Source of the DNA: Gammaproteobacteria bacterium
Lineage (GTDB): Bacteria; Pseudomonadota; Gammaproteobacteria; Pseudomonadales; Azotimanducaceae
Assembly (NCBI GenBank): GCA_028821125.1
Contig: JAPPHD010000099.1
Coordinates: 1 to 63,740 of the forward strand
Length of the DNA stretch: 63,740 nt
Reading direction: 5' to 3'
Both the position numbers and the translations under genes were made by a program. The notes under the pieces are model-generated. The model searched no databases. It was given only the letters and a program-made list of their open reading frames with translations, and had not been told where the DNA came from. Shown here in pieces: positions 25,385-33,521 of this stretch. Position 1 is the stretch's first letter. Every line of letters starts with the position of its first letter.

Positions 25385-25390
25385 AGGAGG
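25385..25390 (+). promoter_or_regulatory. Strong Shine-Dalgarno fixing the DUF3604 start
   Basis: AGGAGG at 25385-25390 is 5 bases before ATG 25396. The protein starting there has a clean signal peptide, whereas the longer frame from 25315 does not. Confidence 0.7.
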
Positions 25391-25395
25391 ACTGT

Positions 25396-27273
25396 ATGAA
25401 TTCAATCACCGGCAAGATAGCGGTTACCCTGATCGCACTGATGGCGCTCAGTGCGAGATCAGCGGAAACTGACTATTCGTCATACGCCAATCTGGCTTAC
25501 CCGACGCAGGTTTTCTGGGGCGACACCCATCTGCATACCACCAACTCCCTGGACGCCCGTACGTTGGGAGTTACCCTGACCGCCGAAGACGCCTACCAGT
25601 TTGCACGCGGTGAACAGGTGGTCAGCAGCACCGGCCAGGCCGTACGCCTTGCGCGTCCGCTGGACTTTCTGGTGGTGACCGATCATTCGGATCTGCTGGG
25701 CATTGTCGATCAGTTGATTCGCGACAATCCGGAACTGCTGAAGCACGAGGAGGGCAGAGAAATCAACAGCAAGCTCAAGGCAGGCGGAGAGTCGGCATTG
25801 GAAGCGTTCGGGCAAATAGCGGCAGCGCTTTTCGGTGACTATTCCGGCCCGCTGCTCGATCGTTCGATCATGCGATCCGTATGGGAAGACTACGTCGACA
25901 CGGCTGACCGTTACAACGACCCGGGACGGTTTACGGCACTGATCGGTTACGAGTGGACGCCGACAAACAGCGGCGACAAGCTGCACCGCAACGTGCTTTA
26001 CAGGGACGGCGCCGATCTGGCGCGCCGGGTGTTCCCCTTCACCGCCGTCGAGAGCCTCAACCCCCAGGACCTGTGGAAATGGATGCAGCGCTACGAGGAA
26101 GAAACCGGCGGCCGCGTACTCGCGCTTGCGCACAACGGCAACCTGTCGAACGGGCAGATGTTCCCCGTGGAAACCAACCCCGAGACGGGCGCCGCGATCG
26201 ACTCGGAATACGTCCAAACCCGCGCACGTTGGGAACCGCTCTACGAGGTAACGCAGATCAAGGGCGATTCAGAGGCGCATCCCTTTCTTTCGCCGGCAGA
26301 CGAGTTCGCCGATTTCGAAACCTGGGACCGGGGCAACGTCACGCTCGAAATCCTCAAAACGGACGACATGCTCCAGTACGAGTATGCACGCGAGGCACTG
26401 AAAAACGGGCTGAAACTGGAACGCTCCCTGGGTACGAACCCCTACCGGTTCGGTCTGGTCGGGTCCACGGACAGCCACACTGCGCTGTCCACGGCCGAGG
26501 AAAACAACTTTTTCGGCAAGATGGCGAACGACGAGCCCAGTGAAAACCGCGCCATCCTGGGAATGGGGGGGCTCGACATGCCTGATGGCTGGCGAAACAG
26601 CGAAACCGGCGCTTCGGGCTATGCGGCGGTCTGGGCGCGGGAAAACACCCGGGAGGCGATATGGGATGCCATGCAGCGCAGGGAAGTCTATGCCACCACA
26701 GGGCCGCGCATGACGGTACGCTTTTTCGGTGGCTGGGCATTCACCGAAGCCGATGCCAGCTTCCAGAACCTCGCGGCCGACGGTTATGCCAAGGGTTTAC
26801 CCATGGGGAGCACGCTGCATACGGAAACGGGCCGCCCCGCTCCAACCTTCCTGGCGGGTGCGCTGAAAGATCCGGTTAGCGGCAATCTCGACCGGATCCA
26901 GATCGTCAAAGGCTGGCTCGATGCCCACGGCACGACCCATGAGAAGGTCTTCAACGTGGTCTGGGGGGACGCCCACCGACGCGACCTGCGCCCCGACGGC
27001 AGTCTGCCGCCCGTCGGCAATACCGTGAACGTGCAGGAGGCGACCTGGACCAACAGCATCGGCGATGCGGAATTGGTGGGGTACTGGCAGGACCCGGAGT
27101 TCAACCCATCGCAGCCCGCTGTCTACTACGCGCGAGTCCTGGAGATTCCGACGCCCCGCTGGAACGCCTACGATGCCAGATTCTACGGCGTGCAACCTGA
27201 AACCGGCGCGGCGCTGACCCTCCAGGAGCGGGCTTACACATCCCCCATCTGGTATTCGCCTACGGGCAAGTAA
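25396..27273 (+). CDS. DUF3604 domain protein, exported putative phosphoesterase-like enzyme
   Basis: The 625-residue protein has a signal peptide ('GKIAVTLIALMALSARSAET'). It opens with 'VFWGDTHLHTTNSLDARTLG', then 'LDFLVVTDHSDLLGI', 'ALIGYEWTPTNSGDKLHRNV' and 'LALAHNGNLSNGQMFP'. Late in the chain are 'GLVGSTDSHTALSTAEEN' and 'EVYATTGPRMTVRFFGGWAF'. The scattered HxH, DH, H and DSH residues are the PHP-like metal site seen in DUF3604 proteins, which occur in many marine heterotrophs. The biochemical reaction is not established. The start is set by AGGAGG. Its 3' end faces the LysR gene tail to tail with 61 bases between. Confidence 0.85.
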   Translation: MNSITGKIAVTLIALMALSARSAETDYSSYANLAYPTQVFWGDTHLHTTNSLDARTLGVTLTAEDAYQFARGEQVVSSTGQAVRLARPLDFLVVTDHSDLLGIVDQLIRDNPELLKHEEGREINSKLKAGGESALEAFGQIAAALFGDYSGPLLDRSIMRSVWEDYVDTADRYNDPGRFTALIGYEWTPTNSGDKLHRNVLYRDGADLARRVFPFTAVESLNPQDLWKWMQRYEEETGGRVLALAHNGNLSNGQMFPVETNPETGAAIDSEYVQTRARWEPLYEVTQIKGDSEAHPFLSPADEFADFETWDRGNVTLEILKTDDMLQYEYAREALKNGLKLERSLGTNPYRFGLVGSTDSHTALSTAEENNFFGKMANDEPSENRAILGMGGLDMPDGWRNSETGASGYAAVWARENTREAIWDAMQRREVYATTGPRMTVRFFGGWAFTEADASFQNLAADGYAKGLPMGSTLHTETGRPAPTFLAGALKDPVSGNLDRIQIVKGWLDAHGTTHEKVFNVVWGDAHRRDLRPDGSLPPVGNTVNVQEATWTNSIGDAELVGYWQDPEFNPSQPAVYYARVLEIPTPRWNAYDARFYGVQPETGAALTLQERAYTSPIWYSPTGK

Positions 27274-27334
27274 AGCGCATGTTTCTCTCACTACGCAAAG
27301 TGGTGCGCTCGCGGTGACACGATGCATCGCCCTG

Positions 27335-28243
27335 TCAGATGTCCTCGAGAGCATTCTCGACCATCGTGCGAAACCACTGGTGTTCCGGGTCATTGTCGAA
27401 GGAACGATTCCACATGAGCCCCACGTCAAATTCCGGCATGTCGTAGGGCAGCTCAAGCGCCTTGACATCCGCATCGCCACCCAAAACCTCCACCACCTTC
27501 CGGGGCATGATCGAAATCACGTCGGAATGGCGCAGCGCATAGAGCAGCGTCGTCAGCGTCGTGAACTCCGCAACCGACTTGAGCCGCAGGCCCTGCTCCT
27601 CGAGAAAGGTCTGGGTACTGGATTTCAGGCCACCGACCATCCCCGGATTGAATTCCAGGTGTGTCGCCTCCAGCAACTGCTGCTCGGAAACCGTATCGCC
27701 AAACTTCTCCGAACCCGCCCACACGGCCACGATCAGGCGGTCACTGTAGAGCGTCTGGAAACTCACCTGCTCCAGTTCGCGAAACGCGCCGATGAACGGC
27801 GCGACCATCAGGTCGAGGTGGCTCGAACGGATCCGGTCCCGGGTGTCCGAGGCGAGCTGGGTAAAGATCACCCGCGTGTACGGCGCCACGGGGTGAATCT
27901 GCGCAATGATCGGCCCGGCGATTCTCTGCAGGAGGAAATCCGTCGTCGCGACGGTAAAGTGACGTTGCAGTTTCTCCGGTTCGAAATGCACCTCTTCGAT
28001 GAGGCTTTCGATGCGCTGGATGATTTCCTCCACAGGTTCGAGCAATCCTTCCGCGCGCCGGGTGGGTACCATGGCGCGCCCGGAGCGCACGAACAGCTCG
28101 TCCTCGAAAGCCCAGCGCAACCGGCCCAAGGAGGCGCTTACCGCAGACTGGGTCAGGTTCAGCTTCTCGCCGACCTTCGTGGTATTCGGCTCTTTCAGCA
28201 GTTCCCGCAGAACGTACAGGAGATTGAGATCGATCCGGCGGAT
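27335..28243 (-). CDS. LysR-family transcriptional regulator with apparent ATC start
   Basis: The protein is 302 residues if translation begins at ATC 28243. The N-terminal winged helix-turn-helix reads 'IRRIDLNLLYVLRELLKEPN' and then 'TKVGEKLNLTQSAVSASLGRLR', a complete LysR DNA-binding domain. The substrate-binding half runs to the end. No ATG, GTG or TTG lies at the expected start. An ideal Shine-Dalgarno GGAGG (28251-28255) sits 7 bases before ATC, and an in-frame stop TAA lies 8 codons upstream. The nearest in-frame ATG start would give 264 residues and lose the helix-turn-helix. By position it probably regulates the flavoprotein/ligase/esterase cluster next to it on the same strand. Confidence 0.8.
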   Translation of the reverse strand: MRRIDLNLLYVLRELLKEPNTTKVGEKLNLTQSAVSASLGRLRWAFEDELFVRSGRAMVPTRRAEGLLEPVEEIIQRIESLIEEVHFEPEKLQRHFTVATTDFLLQRIAGPIIAQIHPVAPYTRVIFTQLASDTRDRIRSSHLDLMVAPFIGAFRELEQVSFQTLYSDRLIVAVWAGSEKFGDTVSEQQLLEATHLEFNPGMVGGLKSSTQTFLEEQGLRLKSVAEFTTLTTLLYALRHSDVISIMPRKVVEVLGGDADVKALELPYDMPEFDVGLMWNRSFDNDPEHQWFRTMVENALEDI

Positions 28244-28250
28244 GGCACTC

Positions 28251-28255
28251 CCTCC
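28251..28255 (-). promoter_or_regulatory. Shine-Dalgarno in front of the ATC start of the LysR gene
   Basis: On the minus strand GGGGAGGGAG (28257-28248) precedes ATC 28243, with the GGAGG core at 7 bases spacing. Its position argues that initiation really occurs at this non-standard codon. Confidence 0.55.
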
Positions 28256-28302
28256 CCACAGATTTTACCGATCCATGGTACCGCCGGCTGCCGGTGGCGT
28301 CA

Positions 28303-29451
28303 TCAGACCTCCCGCTGTCGCGACGCCTCCCGTGCCTCGACGGCTTCCGCGAAATTGGGCGCGAACCCGCGCAGGCGGTCGCGCGGCATGCGCCCCGTGC
28401 GGTCCATGAAGTCGAGAATGAAGTCGAGAATGGGCATGTCGAGCTTCTGCGGAAACCTCTCGTACCACTCGTAGCTCAGCTTGCCGGCAACCATCAGTCT
28501 CTGTTTTCTCGGCCTGCCCTCCGCTTCGAATGCCGCCAGTGACGCGGGAATGTCATTCGAAGACGCTTCAAGCGCGTTCGCAAGGCCCAGCGCGTCTTCC
28601 ATCGCCAGGCGAGTCCCCGAGCCGATGGAGTAGTGCGCCCTGTACAGTGCATCGCCGATCAGGACCCGGTTCCCCACAGACCAGCATTCGTTGACGATCG
28701 CCTCGAACTGCATCCATTCCGACTTGTTCTCGACCAGCGGCCGACCGTCCAGCAGGTCATCGAAGGCCTGCTCGCACAGTGCCTTGCGCCCGGCGTTGGT
28801 CATCCGGTCCATGCCGAGAGCGTGCCAGCTCCGCTCGTCGACCTCTCCTACGAAGGTCCACATCTCGGGCGTATAGGCATAATAGTGCGCCACGATACCG
28901 CCTCCCCGGTAGCGCCTGAAACGCAGGCCGGACTCGTGCCCGGGGTGTTCGCAGCCGTACCAGACGAAGTAGTTGCCGCGCTTTTCATAGCGGGTGCCGA
29001 ACTCCTCCGCGTGCAGCCTGCGCACCGTCGAGTTGGCGCCATCCGCGCCGACGATGAGATCGCAGTCGTCGAAAGCCCCCAGGTCGTCGATGCGCACATC
29101 GTGCCTTACATCGACCCCCAACTCCGCACAGCGGCGTTCCAGGACCTTGAGGATTTCCAGGCGTGTGATCATGCCGTTCGGACGGGTGAATTCCAGGGCG
29201 AACTCGCCGGCGCAATTCTCGATGACCTGCACGTTGGTCGGGTACATCCGCCGCTCAAGCGCCTGCATGGTCGGCGGATCCGCCTCGTTCAGCTTGTCGA
29301 TCGCGCTCCTGGCCAGCCCCACGCCGAAGCCGTAGGTTGCATCCTTGGGATTCTGTTCCAGAACGAGAATGTCATCGGCGGTGCCCCGGGACTTCAGGAG
29401 AATCGCCAGGAACATCCCGCAGGGCCCGCCCCCCACAATGCATACTTTCAC
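28303..29451 (-). CDS. FAD-dependent monooxygenase, salicylyl-CoA/anthraniloyl-CoA hydroxylase-like
   Basis: The 382-residue flavoprotein begins 'KVCIVGGGPCGMFLAILLKS' and 'LVLEQNPKDATYGFGVGLA', the FAD Rossmann motif followed by the 'TYGFGVG' segment. 'DLIVGADGANSTVRRLHAEE' is the DG motif, 'YFVWYGCEHPGHESGL' follows, and 'NRVLIGDALYRAHYSIGSG' is the GD motif. This order and wording recall SdgC-type salicylyl-CoA 5-hydroxylase and the hydroxylase half of anthraniloyl-CoA monooxygenase. No second OYE-like domain is present, so it is the single-domain type. The start is GTG 29451, overlapping the ligase stop by four bases (GTGA). It is the last enzyme gene of the leftward cluster, 59 bases before the LysR gene. 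Confidence 0.85.
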   Translation of the reverse strand: MKVCIVGGGPCGMFLAILLKSRGTADDILVLEQNPKDATYGFGVGLARSAIDKLNEADPPTMQALERRMYPTNVQVIENCAGEFALEFTRPNGMITRLEILKVLERRCAELGVDVRHDVRIDDLGAFDDCDLIVGADGANSTVRRLHAEEFGTRYEKRGNYFVWYGCEHPGHESGLRFRRYRGGGIVAHYYAYTPEMWTFVGEVDERSWHALGMDRMTNAGRKALCEQAFDDLLDGRPLVENKSEWMQFEAIVNECWSVGNRVLIGDALYRAHYSIGSGTRLAMEDALGLANALEASSNDIPASLAAFEAEGRPRKQRLMVAGKLSYEWYERFPQKLDMPILDFILDFMDRTGRMPRDRLRGFAPNFAEAVEAREASRQREV

Positions 29452-31118
29452 GCGACGGCTTCGTCGCGCAGCATCGCTTCGATCCTGGCTTTCAGCAACG
29501 GCTTGCTGGGCTTGCCGGAATCGGTCTGCGGAAAGTCGTCGACAACCTCTACCCGTTCGGGACACTTGTACTTGGCCATTCCCTCGCCGACAAGAAACTC
29601 CATGAGCCCCTCCACGTCCGGTGTCTCCGCCAACCCCGATGGAATGATGAAAGCGCACGCCCGTTCTTCGTAATCCGGGTCGGGCATGGCCACGATCATG
29701 ATGTCGCCCACCCCGGGGTGGCGGCGGGCAGCGTGCTCCACTTCCTCGCAATTGATCTTCTCGCCGCCCCGGCTGACGATGTCCTTGAGGCGCCCTTCGA
29801 AGGAATAGTAGGTTTTTCCCTTGATTTCGCGGGCGGCCATCAGGTCTCCCGAGCGGAAAAAGCCATCGCTGGTGAAAACCTCGCGATTGCGCTCGTTCGC
29901 ATCGTAGTAGCCGCAGAAGGTGTACGGTCCGCGGGAGATCATCTCGCCGATCTCTCCCGGCGCCACATCGTTCTCGGTGCCCGGTTCCACGATCCGCACT
30001 TCGTCCCACTCGGAAATCGGGCGGCCGATCGTTCGAAATCGCGCTTCCTCCGGATCGGTGGGGCGGCCGAAGGCGATGAGTCCCTCGGTCATGCCGAACA
30101 GGTGCATGCCCTTTACACCCAGTACTTCTTCGGTCTTGCGCGCAGAATTCGTGCTGAAAACGCCTTTCACCTGCTCCAGCGGCAACAGGTTTTTGGCACC
30201 GACCTGCTGCATACGGCTGAGCGCCGCGCCGATGACGCCGAAATAGGTGGGTTTGCGCTGCTGAATCAGGTTGAACACGGTGAACGGGTCCACTGAGGCA
30301 GTGACAACTGCCTCGCCGCCACGCAACAGGGTCGGAAACACGATGCAAACCATCGCCGCGTTGTGAATGACCTGCAGCGGCATGAAGGTCACGGTGGTTT
30401 CGTCGAAGTACTCCCAGTCGGCGAACGCCTGCATGTTGTAAAGGTATTCGTTGCTGAATCGGGGAATGATCTTGGGGATGCTGGTGGTGCCCCCGGACAA
30501 CTGGAACACGGTTACCTGGTAGGGGTCACGTTCGATCGCCTCGATGCGGGCGCGGGCTTTCGCCCTGTCCTGCGAGGCGATCATTGCGGCCATGTGCGCA
30601 AGATCGTCGGAGCCTTCGCCGCGAATCACCACCAGGTGCTCCATGGACGGCGTCCTGGCTGCAATGCCTCTGGCAAAGCCGGCGAAATCGAATCGCTCTT
30701 CGATGCCGATGAAATGCGCCCTGGCGCCCGAGTGGCCGGCGAGATAGGAGATTTCGGCGTCCCGGTGCGCCGCCAGCGTGCACACCGGTATCAGGTCGGC
30801 CTTCCAGCAGGCGATGAGGGCCACGACGATCTCGATGCTGTTGACGACCTGGAATACAACCCGGTCCAGGGGTTCGAGCCCCATATCCAGCAACGCCCCG
30901 GCAAAGCAATCGGAGTCGTGGTCGAGTTGCGCGAAGGTGATCTCCCTCTCCGGCGAGGATACGGCCACACGCTCAGGCCATCGCCCCAGCGCCGACATCA
31001 GGGCCTCGGCCAGCGTTTCCTCGCCAAGCGGACCATTGGTGACGTAACGTTCGAACGCTGCTTGCGTCGGATAAACGACCCCCGGCATTGGGAATCTGAC
31101 ACCAGGCATATCCAGCAT
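29448..31118 (-). CDS. AMP-dependent aryl acid synthetase/ligase (aryl-AMP or aryl-CoA ligase)
   Basis: The 556-residue adenylate-forming enzyme has the P-loop-like motif 'VFQLSGGTTSIPKIIPR', which resembles the 'QLSGGSTGLSKLIPR' loop of EntE/DhbE-type 2,3-dihydroxybenzoate-AMP ligases. The later 'GMHLFGMTEGLIAFGRP', 'DGFFRSGDLMAARE', 'GRLKDIVSRGGEKINCEEVE' and 'DSGKPSKPLLKARIEAML' supply the A5, A7, A8 and A10 motifs, including the final Lys. Benzoate-type substrates are likely from motif similarity. ATG 31118 directly follows GAGGG; ATG 31109 has better spacing and may be the true start. It overlaps the downstream flavoprotein gene by four bases, so ligation and hydroxylation are coupled. 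Confidence 0.87.
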   Translation of the reverse strand: MLDMPGVRFPMPGVVYPTQAAFERYVTNGPLGEETLAEALMSALGRWPERVAVSSPEREITFAQLDHDSDCFAGALLDMGLEPLDRVVFQVVNSIEIVVALIACWKADLIPVCTLAAHRDAEISYLAGHSGARAHFIGIEERFDFAGFARGIAARTPSMEHLVVIRGEGSDDLAHMAAMIASQDRAKARARIEAIERDPYQVTVFQLSGGTTSIPKIIPRFSNEYLYNMQAFADWEYFDETTVTFMPLQVIHNAAMVCIVFPTLLRGGEAVVTASVDPFTVFNLIQQRKPTYFGVIGAALSRMQQVGAKNLLPLEQVKGVFSTNSARKTEEVLGVKGMHLFGMTEGLIAFGRPTDPEEARFRTIGRPISEWDEVRIVEPGTENDVAPGEIGEMISRGPYTFCGYYDANERNREVFTSDGFFRSGDLMAAREIKGKTYYSFEGRLKDIVSRGGEKINCEEVEHAARRHPGVGDIMIVAMPDPDYEERACAFIIPSGLAETPDVEGLMEFLVGEGMAKYKCPERVEVVDDFPQTDSGKPSKPLLKARIEAMLRDEAVA

Positions 31119-31308
31119 CCCTCAGATCGAAAGCGGCCATTTTAAGAAACAGGAACCGGGCCCGGACAACAAAAAGACCGGATACTTCCTATCACTGAAA
31201 ATCAAACTGCGCGGCGATCCATATGGAGACAATCGGGTCGGGAATCCGGCAATTGCGGTTGTCGGTGCTCCATCCGGCGGGCCCCGTTTCCGAAGCCGTG
31301 ATCGCCCA

Positions 31309-32844
31309 TCAGGGCGCCGCACAGCGGAAGTTCGTCTCGTTGTCCGGGTCGCCCTCCCCGTCGTACTGCGCCAGTTTCGGGTACGCACAGAGCGGCCGGG
31401 TGAAGGTGCGGTCCTGTCCCGCCCGGGCTTCGGCGTCGAGGTGGTCGAACTCCGTCGGGCCGGGGTGGGTGGCGACGATGCGTTCGGGGGCTTCTCCCTG
31501 TTCCGTCCACTTCACCAGCGGGTCGACGTAGTCCGCCTCCCAGGCGCCCGGCCCGCCCGCGCAATGCACCATGCCCGGGACCATGAACATACGGAAGAAG
31601 TCCGCGGTGGCGTCCGCCCCTCCCATGGCCTGCTCGACGGACTCCAGGTAGGCGATCGCACGCTGGGGCCGTAGCGGGAAGTCGTTCCACCCCTGGTAGA
31701 TCAGCAGCTTGCCGCCTCGATCGCGGAATTCCGAAAGGTCGGCCGTACGCAGGTCCAAGGGCGTCAACGGATCCGCAAGGCTTTCGTAATCGCCGACGGG
31801 ATCGAACTCGTCGATTTTGAACTCGGCATCGTGCCGCATGAGAAAGGTGAGCATTTCCGGAATCAGGTCGCCAACGATAGACCCGCCTGCGTCGGCCAGG
31901 GCCTCGTTGCGGAGAATCCAGCCGCCCCAATCCCCAGCGGCTTCTGCCCCGGGCGGTACCCCCGGGGACTGTACGTTGCCGTCTGCGCCGATCATGTCTT
32001 CGTAGATGAATCGCGCGGTTTCAAGCTGTCCGGCAGACAGGCAGCCTTTGGACTCGCCCTCGGCGCAGACCAGGCTGTCGAGGTCCAGCCTGCAAATCCG
32101 CGGATCGTTGATGACGCCGTCGATCACCCCGTCGAGTGCATCGCAGGCGCTACGCGATGCATCGTCCAGCACCTCCAGTGCGGCGCGGTCCAACGGATGC
32201 GCGGCCTGCCTGCGGCCCACCGCGACCATCCACGGCATGAACTCCTGGAATTGAAATGCAGGGGCGCCGGCGATGATGCCGTCGTAGTCTTCCGGGAACC
32301 GGGCCGCTTCCAGCATCGCCGCCCGGCCGCCGTTGGAACAGCCCTGCAGGTAGGCGTGGTCGATGTCGCGGCCGTAGTAGTGCGCGATGACGCGCTTGGA
32401 CGCCCGGGTCGCGAGATGGACACCCCGGTACGCGTAGTCCAGGAGCGCCTCGGGCTGCTTCACGAAATCATTGCCCTCGGCGAACTCGTGACCGGTGTCC
32501 GTGGATGCCTGGGCGAATCCACGGTCGAGGAGGCTCGTGGTGTCGCCGATGACGCCGGCCGAGCCGCCGACCGCTTCGAACATGAGGCGTCCGTTCCACG
32601 CTTCCGGCAGCGTGACCTCGAAGCGGATGGCGCGGTTTATCACGCCGCGCACGCGGCAGTATGTCGGGAGTTCGTCCGTCGCTTCCACCCGGATGCCCGG
32701 CTCGATCGCATGCTGCAGATCGGTGAGCCGGTACAGGTTACGACAGGAGCTGGCGCCTTGAGCGGCTGCCGCCAATGCGGTCGCATACACCAGCGCAACG
32801 ATAGCTGGTAGTCGCACGAGCGCGGAACGTAGGGCATTTGTCAC
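31309..32844 (-). CDS. Secreted tannase/feruloyl esterase family protein
   Basis: The 511-residue alpha/beta hydrolase has a signal peptide ('LPAIVALVYATALAAAAQG'). It carries the family CS-D-HC triad: C169-S170 in 'YLQGCSNGGRAAM', D388 in 'IYQGWNDFPLRP' and H427-C428 in 'VPGMVHCAGGPG'. The two Cys flanking Ser and His form the characteristic disulfide. Eight further Cys suggest a periplasmic or extracellular protein. The family includes tannases, feruloyl esterases and mono-terephthalate hydrolases, which free aromatic acids from esters. The start is GTG 32844, preceded by GGGAG 7 bases away. It lies between the flavodoxin-like gene and the ligase gene, so its aromatic acid product may feed the ligase. 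Confidence 0.88.
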   Translation of the reverse strand: MTNALRSALVRLPAIVALVYATALAAAAQGASSCRNLYRLTDLQHAIEPGIRVEATDELPTYCRVRGVINRAIRFEVTLPEAWNGRLMFEAVGGSAGVIGDTTSLLDRGFAQASTDTGHEFAEGNDFVKQPEALLDYAYRGVHLATRASKRVIAHYYGRDIDHAYLQGCSNGGRAAMLEAARFPEDYDGIIAGAPAFQFQEFMPWMVAVGRRQAAHPLDRAALEVLDDASRSACDALDGVIDGVINDPRICRLDLDSLVCAEGESKGCLSAGQLETARFIYEDMIGADGNVQSPGVPPGAEAAGDWGGWILRNEALADAGGSIVGDLIPEMLTFLMRHDAEFKIDEFDPVGDYESLADPLTPLDLRTADLSEFRDRGGKLLIYQGWNDFPLRPQRAIAYLESVEQAMGGADATADFFRMFMVPGMVHCAGGPGAWEADYVDPLVKWTEQGEAPERIVATHPGPTEFDHLDAEARAGQDRTFTRPLCAYPKLAQYDGEGDPDNETNFRCAAP

Positions 32845-32945
32845 TTTCAATCTCCCGATTGGCTCACAAGGTGTACGGTTCTGCCGCAATGCGACGCGCG
32901 GCCAGGGCTGGAACCTTAAAAGGACGCGCGCAGGGCGCCGCGCCG

Positions 32946-33521
32946 TCAGGGCCGCCACTTCAGCGCGATTCGCGCAACTCGCTCGCCCAGGCACGCGGCT
33001 GTCCTGAGATCGCTTTCCGCGATGCCTTCGATCCCCTGGTCCGTGTTCGACTGCGCCATCGCACCCATCCAGCTTCCCAGGCGATTCAGTTCTTGGACGC
33101 TGCCGGTGCTTGTGTTGTTGCCGCCCGGCAAGCCGAGCCCGGCCCAGATCATGCCGTGCTGCATGGCGAACACATTGAGCTGTATCAGGGTGTTGAGCTT
33201 GTCGCCGCTCTGGTTGCCCGAATTGGTGAATCCCGCGGCGATCTTGTCGCGCCAGCCCTGGGCCAGCCAAATGGGCGCCGTGTCGTCCATGAACTGCTTG
33301 AACGGCGCCGATACCGAACCCATGTATGTCGGGCAGCCGAAGATCATCGCGTCTGCGGAAGACAGCTCATCGAGCCGCTCGCGGGCGTCCTCGACGTAGA
33401 TCAGCTCCGTATCCACGCCTACCACCCGACCGGCGCCATCGCGCACCGCCTTTGCCTGGTAGGAGGTGTGGCCCATGCCGCTGTGGAAAACCACCGCCAC
33501 TTTCCTGTTGACCGATGACAT
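32946..33521 (-). CDS. Flavodoxin-like NAD(P)H:quinone oxidoreductase/FMN reductase (WrbA-like)
   Basis: The 191-residue protein begins 'KVAVVFHSGMGHTSYQAKAV', a flavodoxin FMN phosphate loop. The mid-region is 'ADAMIFGCPTYMGSVSAPFK', and 'KIAAGFTNSGNQSGDKLNTL' follows. This layout is that of WrbA-type or flavodoxin-family NAD(P)H-dependent FMN or quinone reductases. Its ATG overlaps the stop of the FAD-monooxygenase gene by one base (TGATG), a tight coupling. It may supply reduced flavin or detoxify quinones formed from hydroxylated aromatics; inference. Confidence 0.85.
   Translation of the reverse strand: MSSVNRKVAVVFHSGMGHTSYQAKAVRDGAGRVVGVDTELIYVEDARERLDELSSADAMIFGCPTYMGSVSAPFKQFMDDTAPIWLAQGWRDKIAAGFTNSGNQSGDKLNTLIQLNVFAMQHGMIWAGLGLPGGNNTSTGSVQELNRLGSWMGAMAQSNTDQGIEGIAESDLRTAACLGERVARIALKWRP

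Larger units (their letters stand above)
24936..25395. other. 460-base divergent intergenic region with repeat and hairpin
   Basis: This separates the left-pointing TIGR04076/AKR/NSS operon from the right-pointing DUF3604 gene. It contains a degenerate dispersed repeat (25088-25144), a hairpin with a T-tract (25255-25278) and a possible frameshifted biotinyl/lipoyl-like remnant on the minus strand (about 25155-25248). No promoter stands out by eye. Confidence 0.5.
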
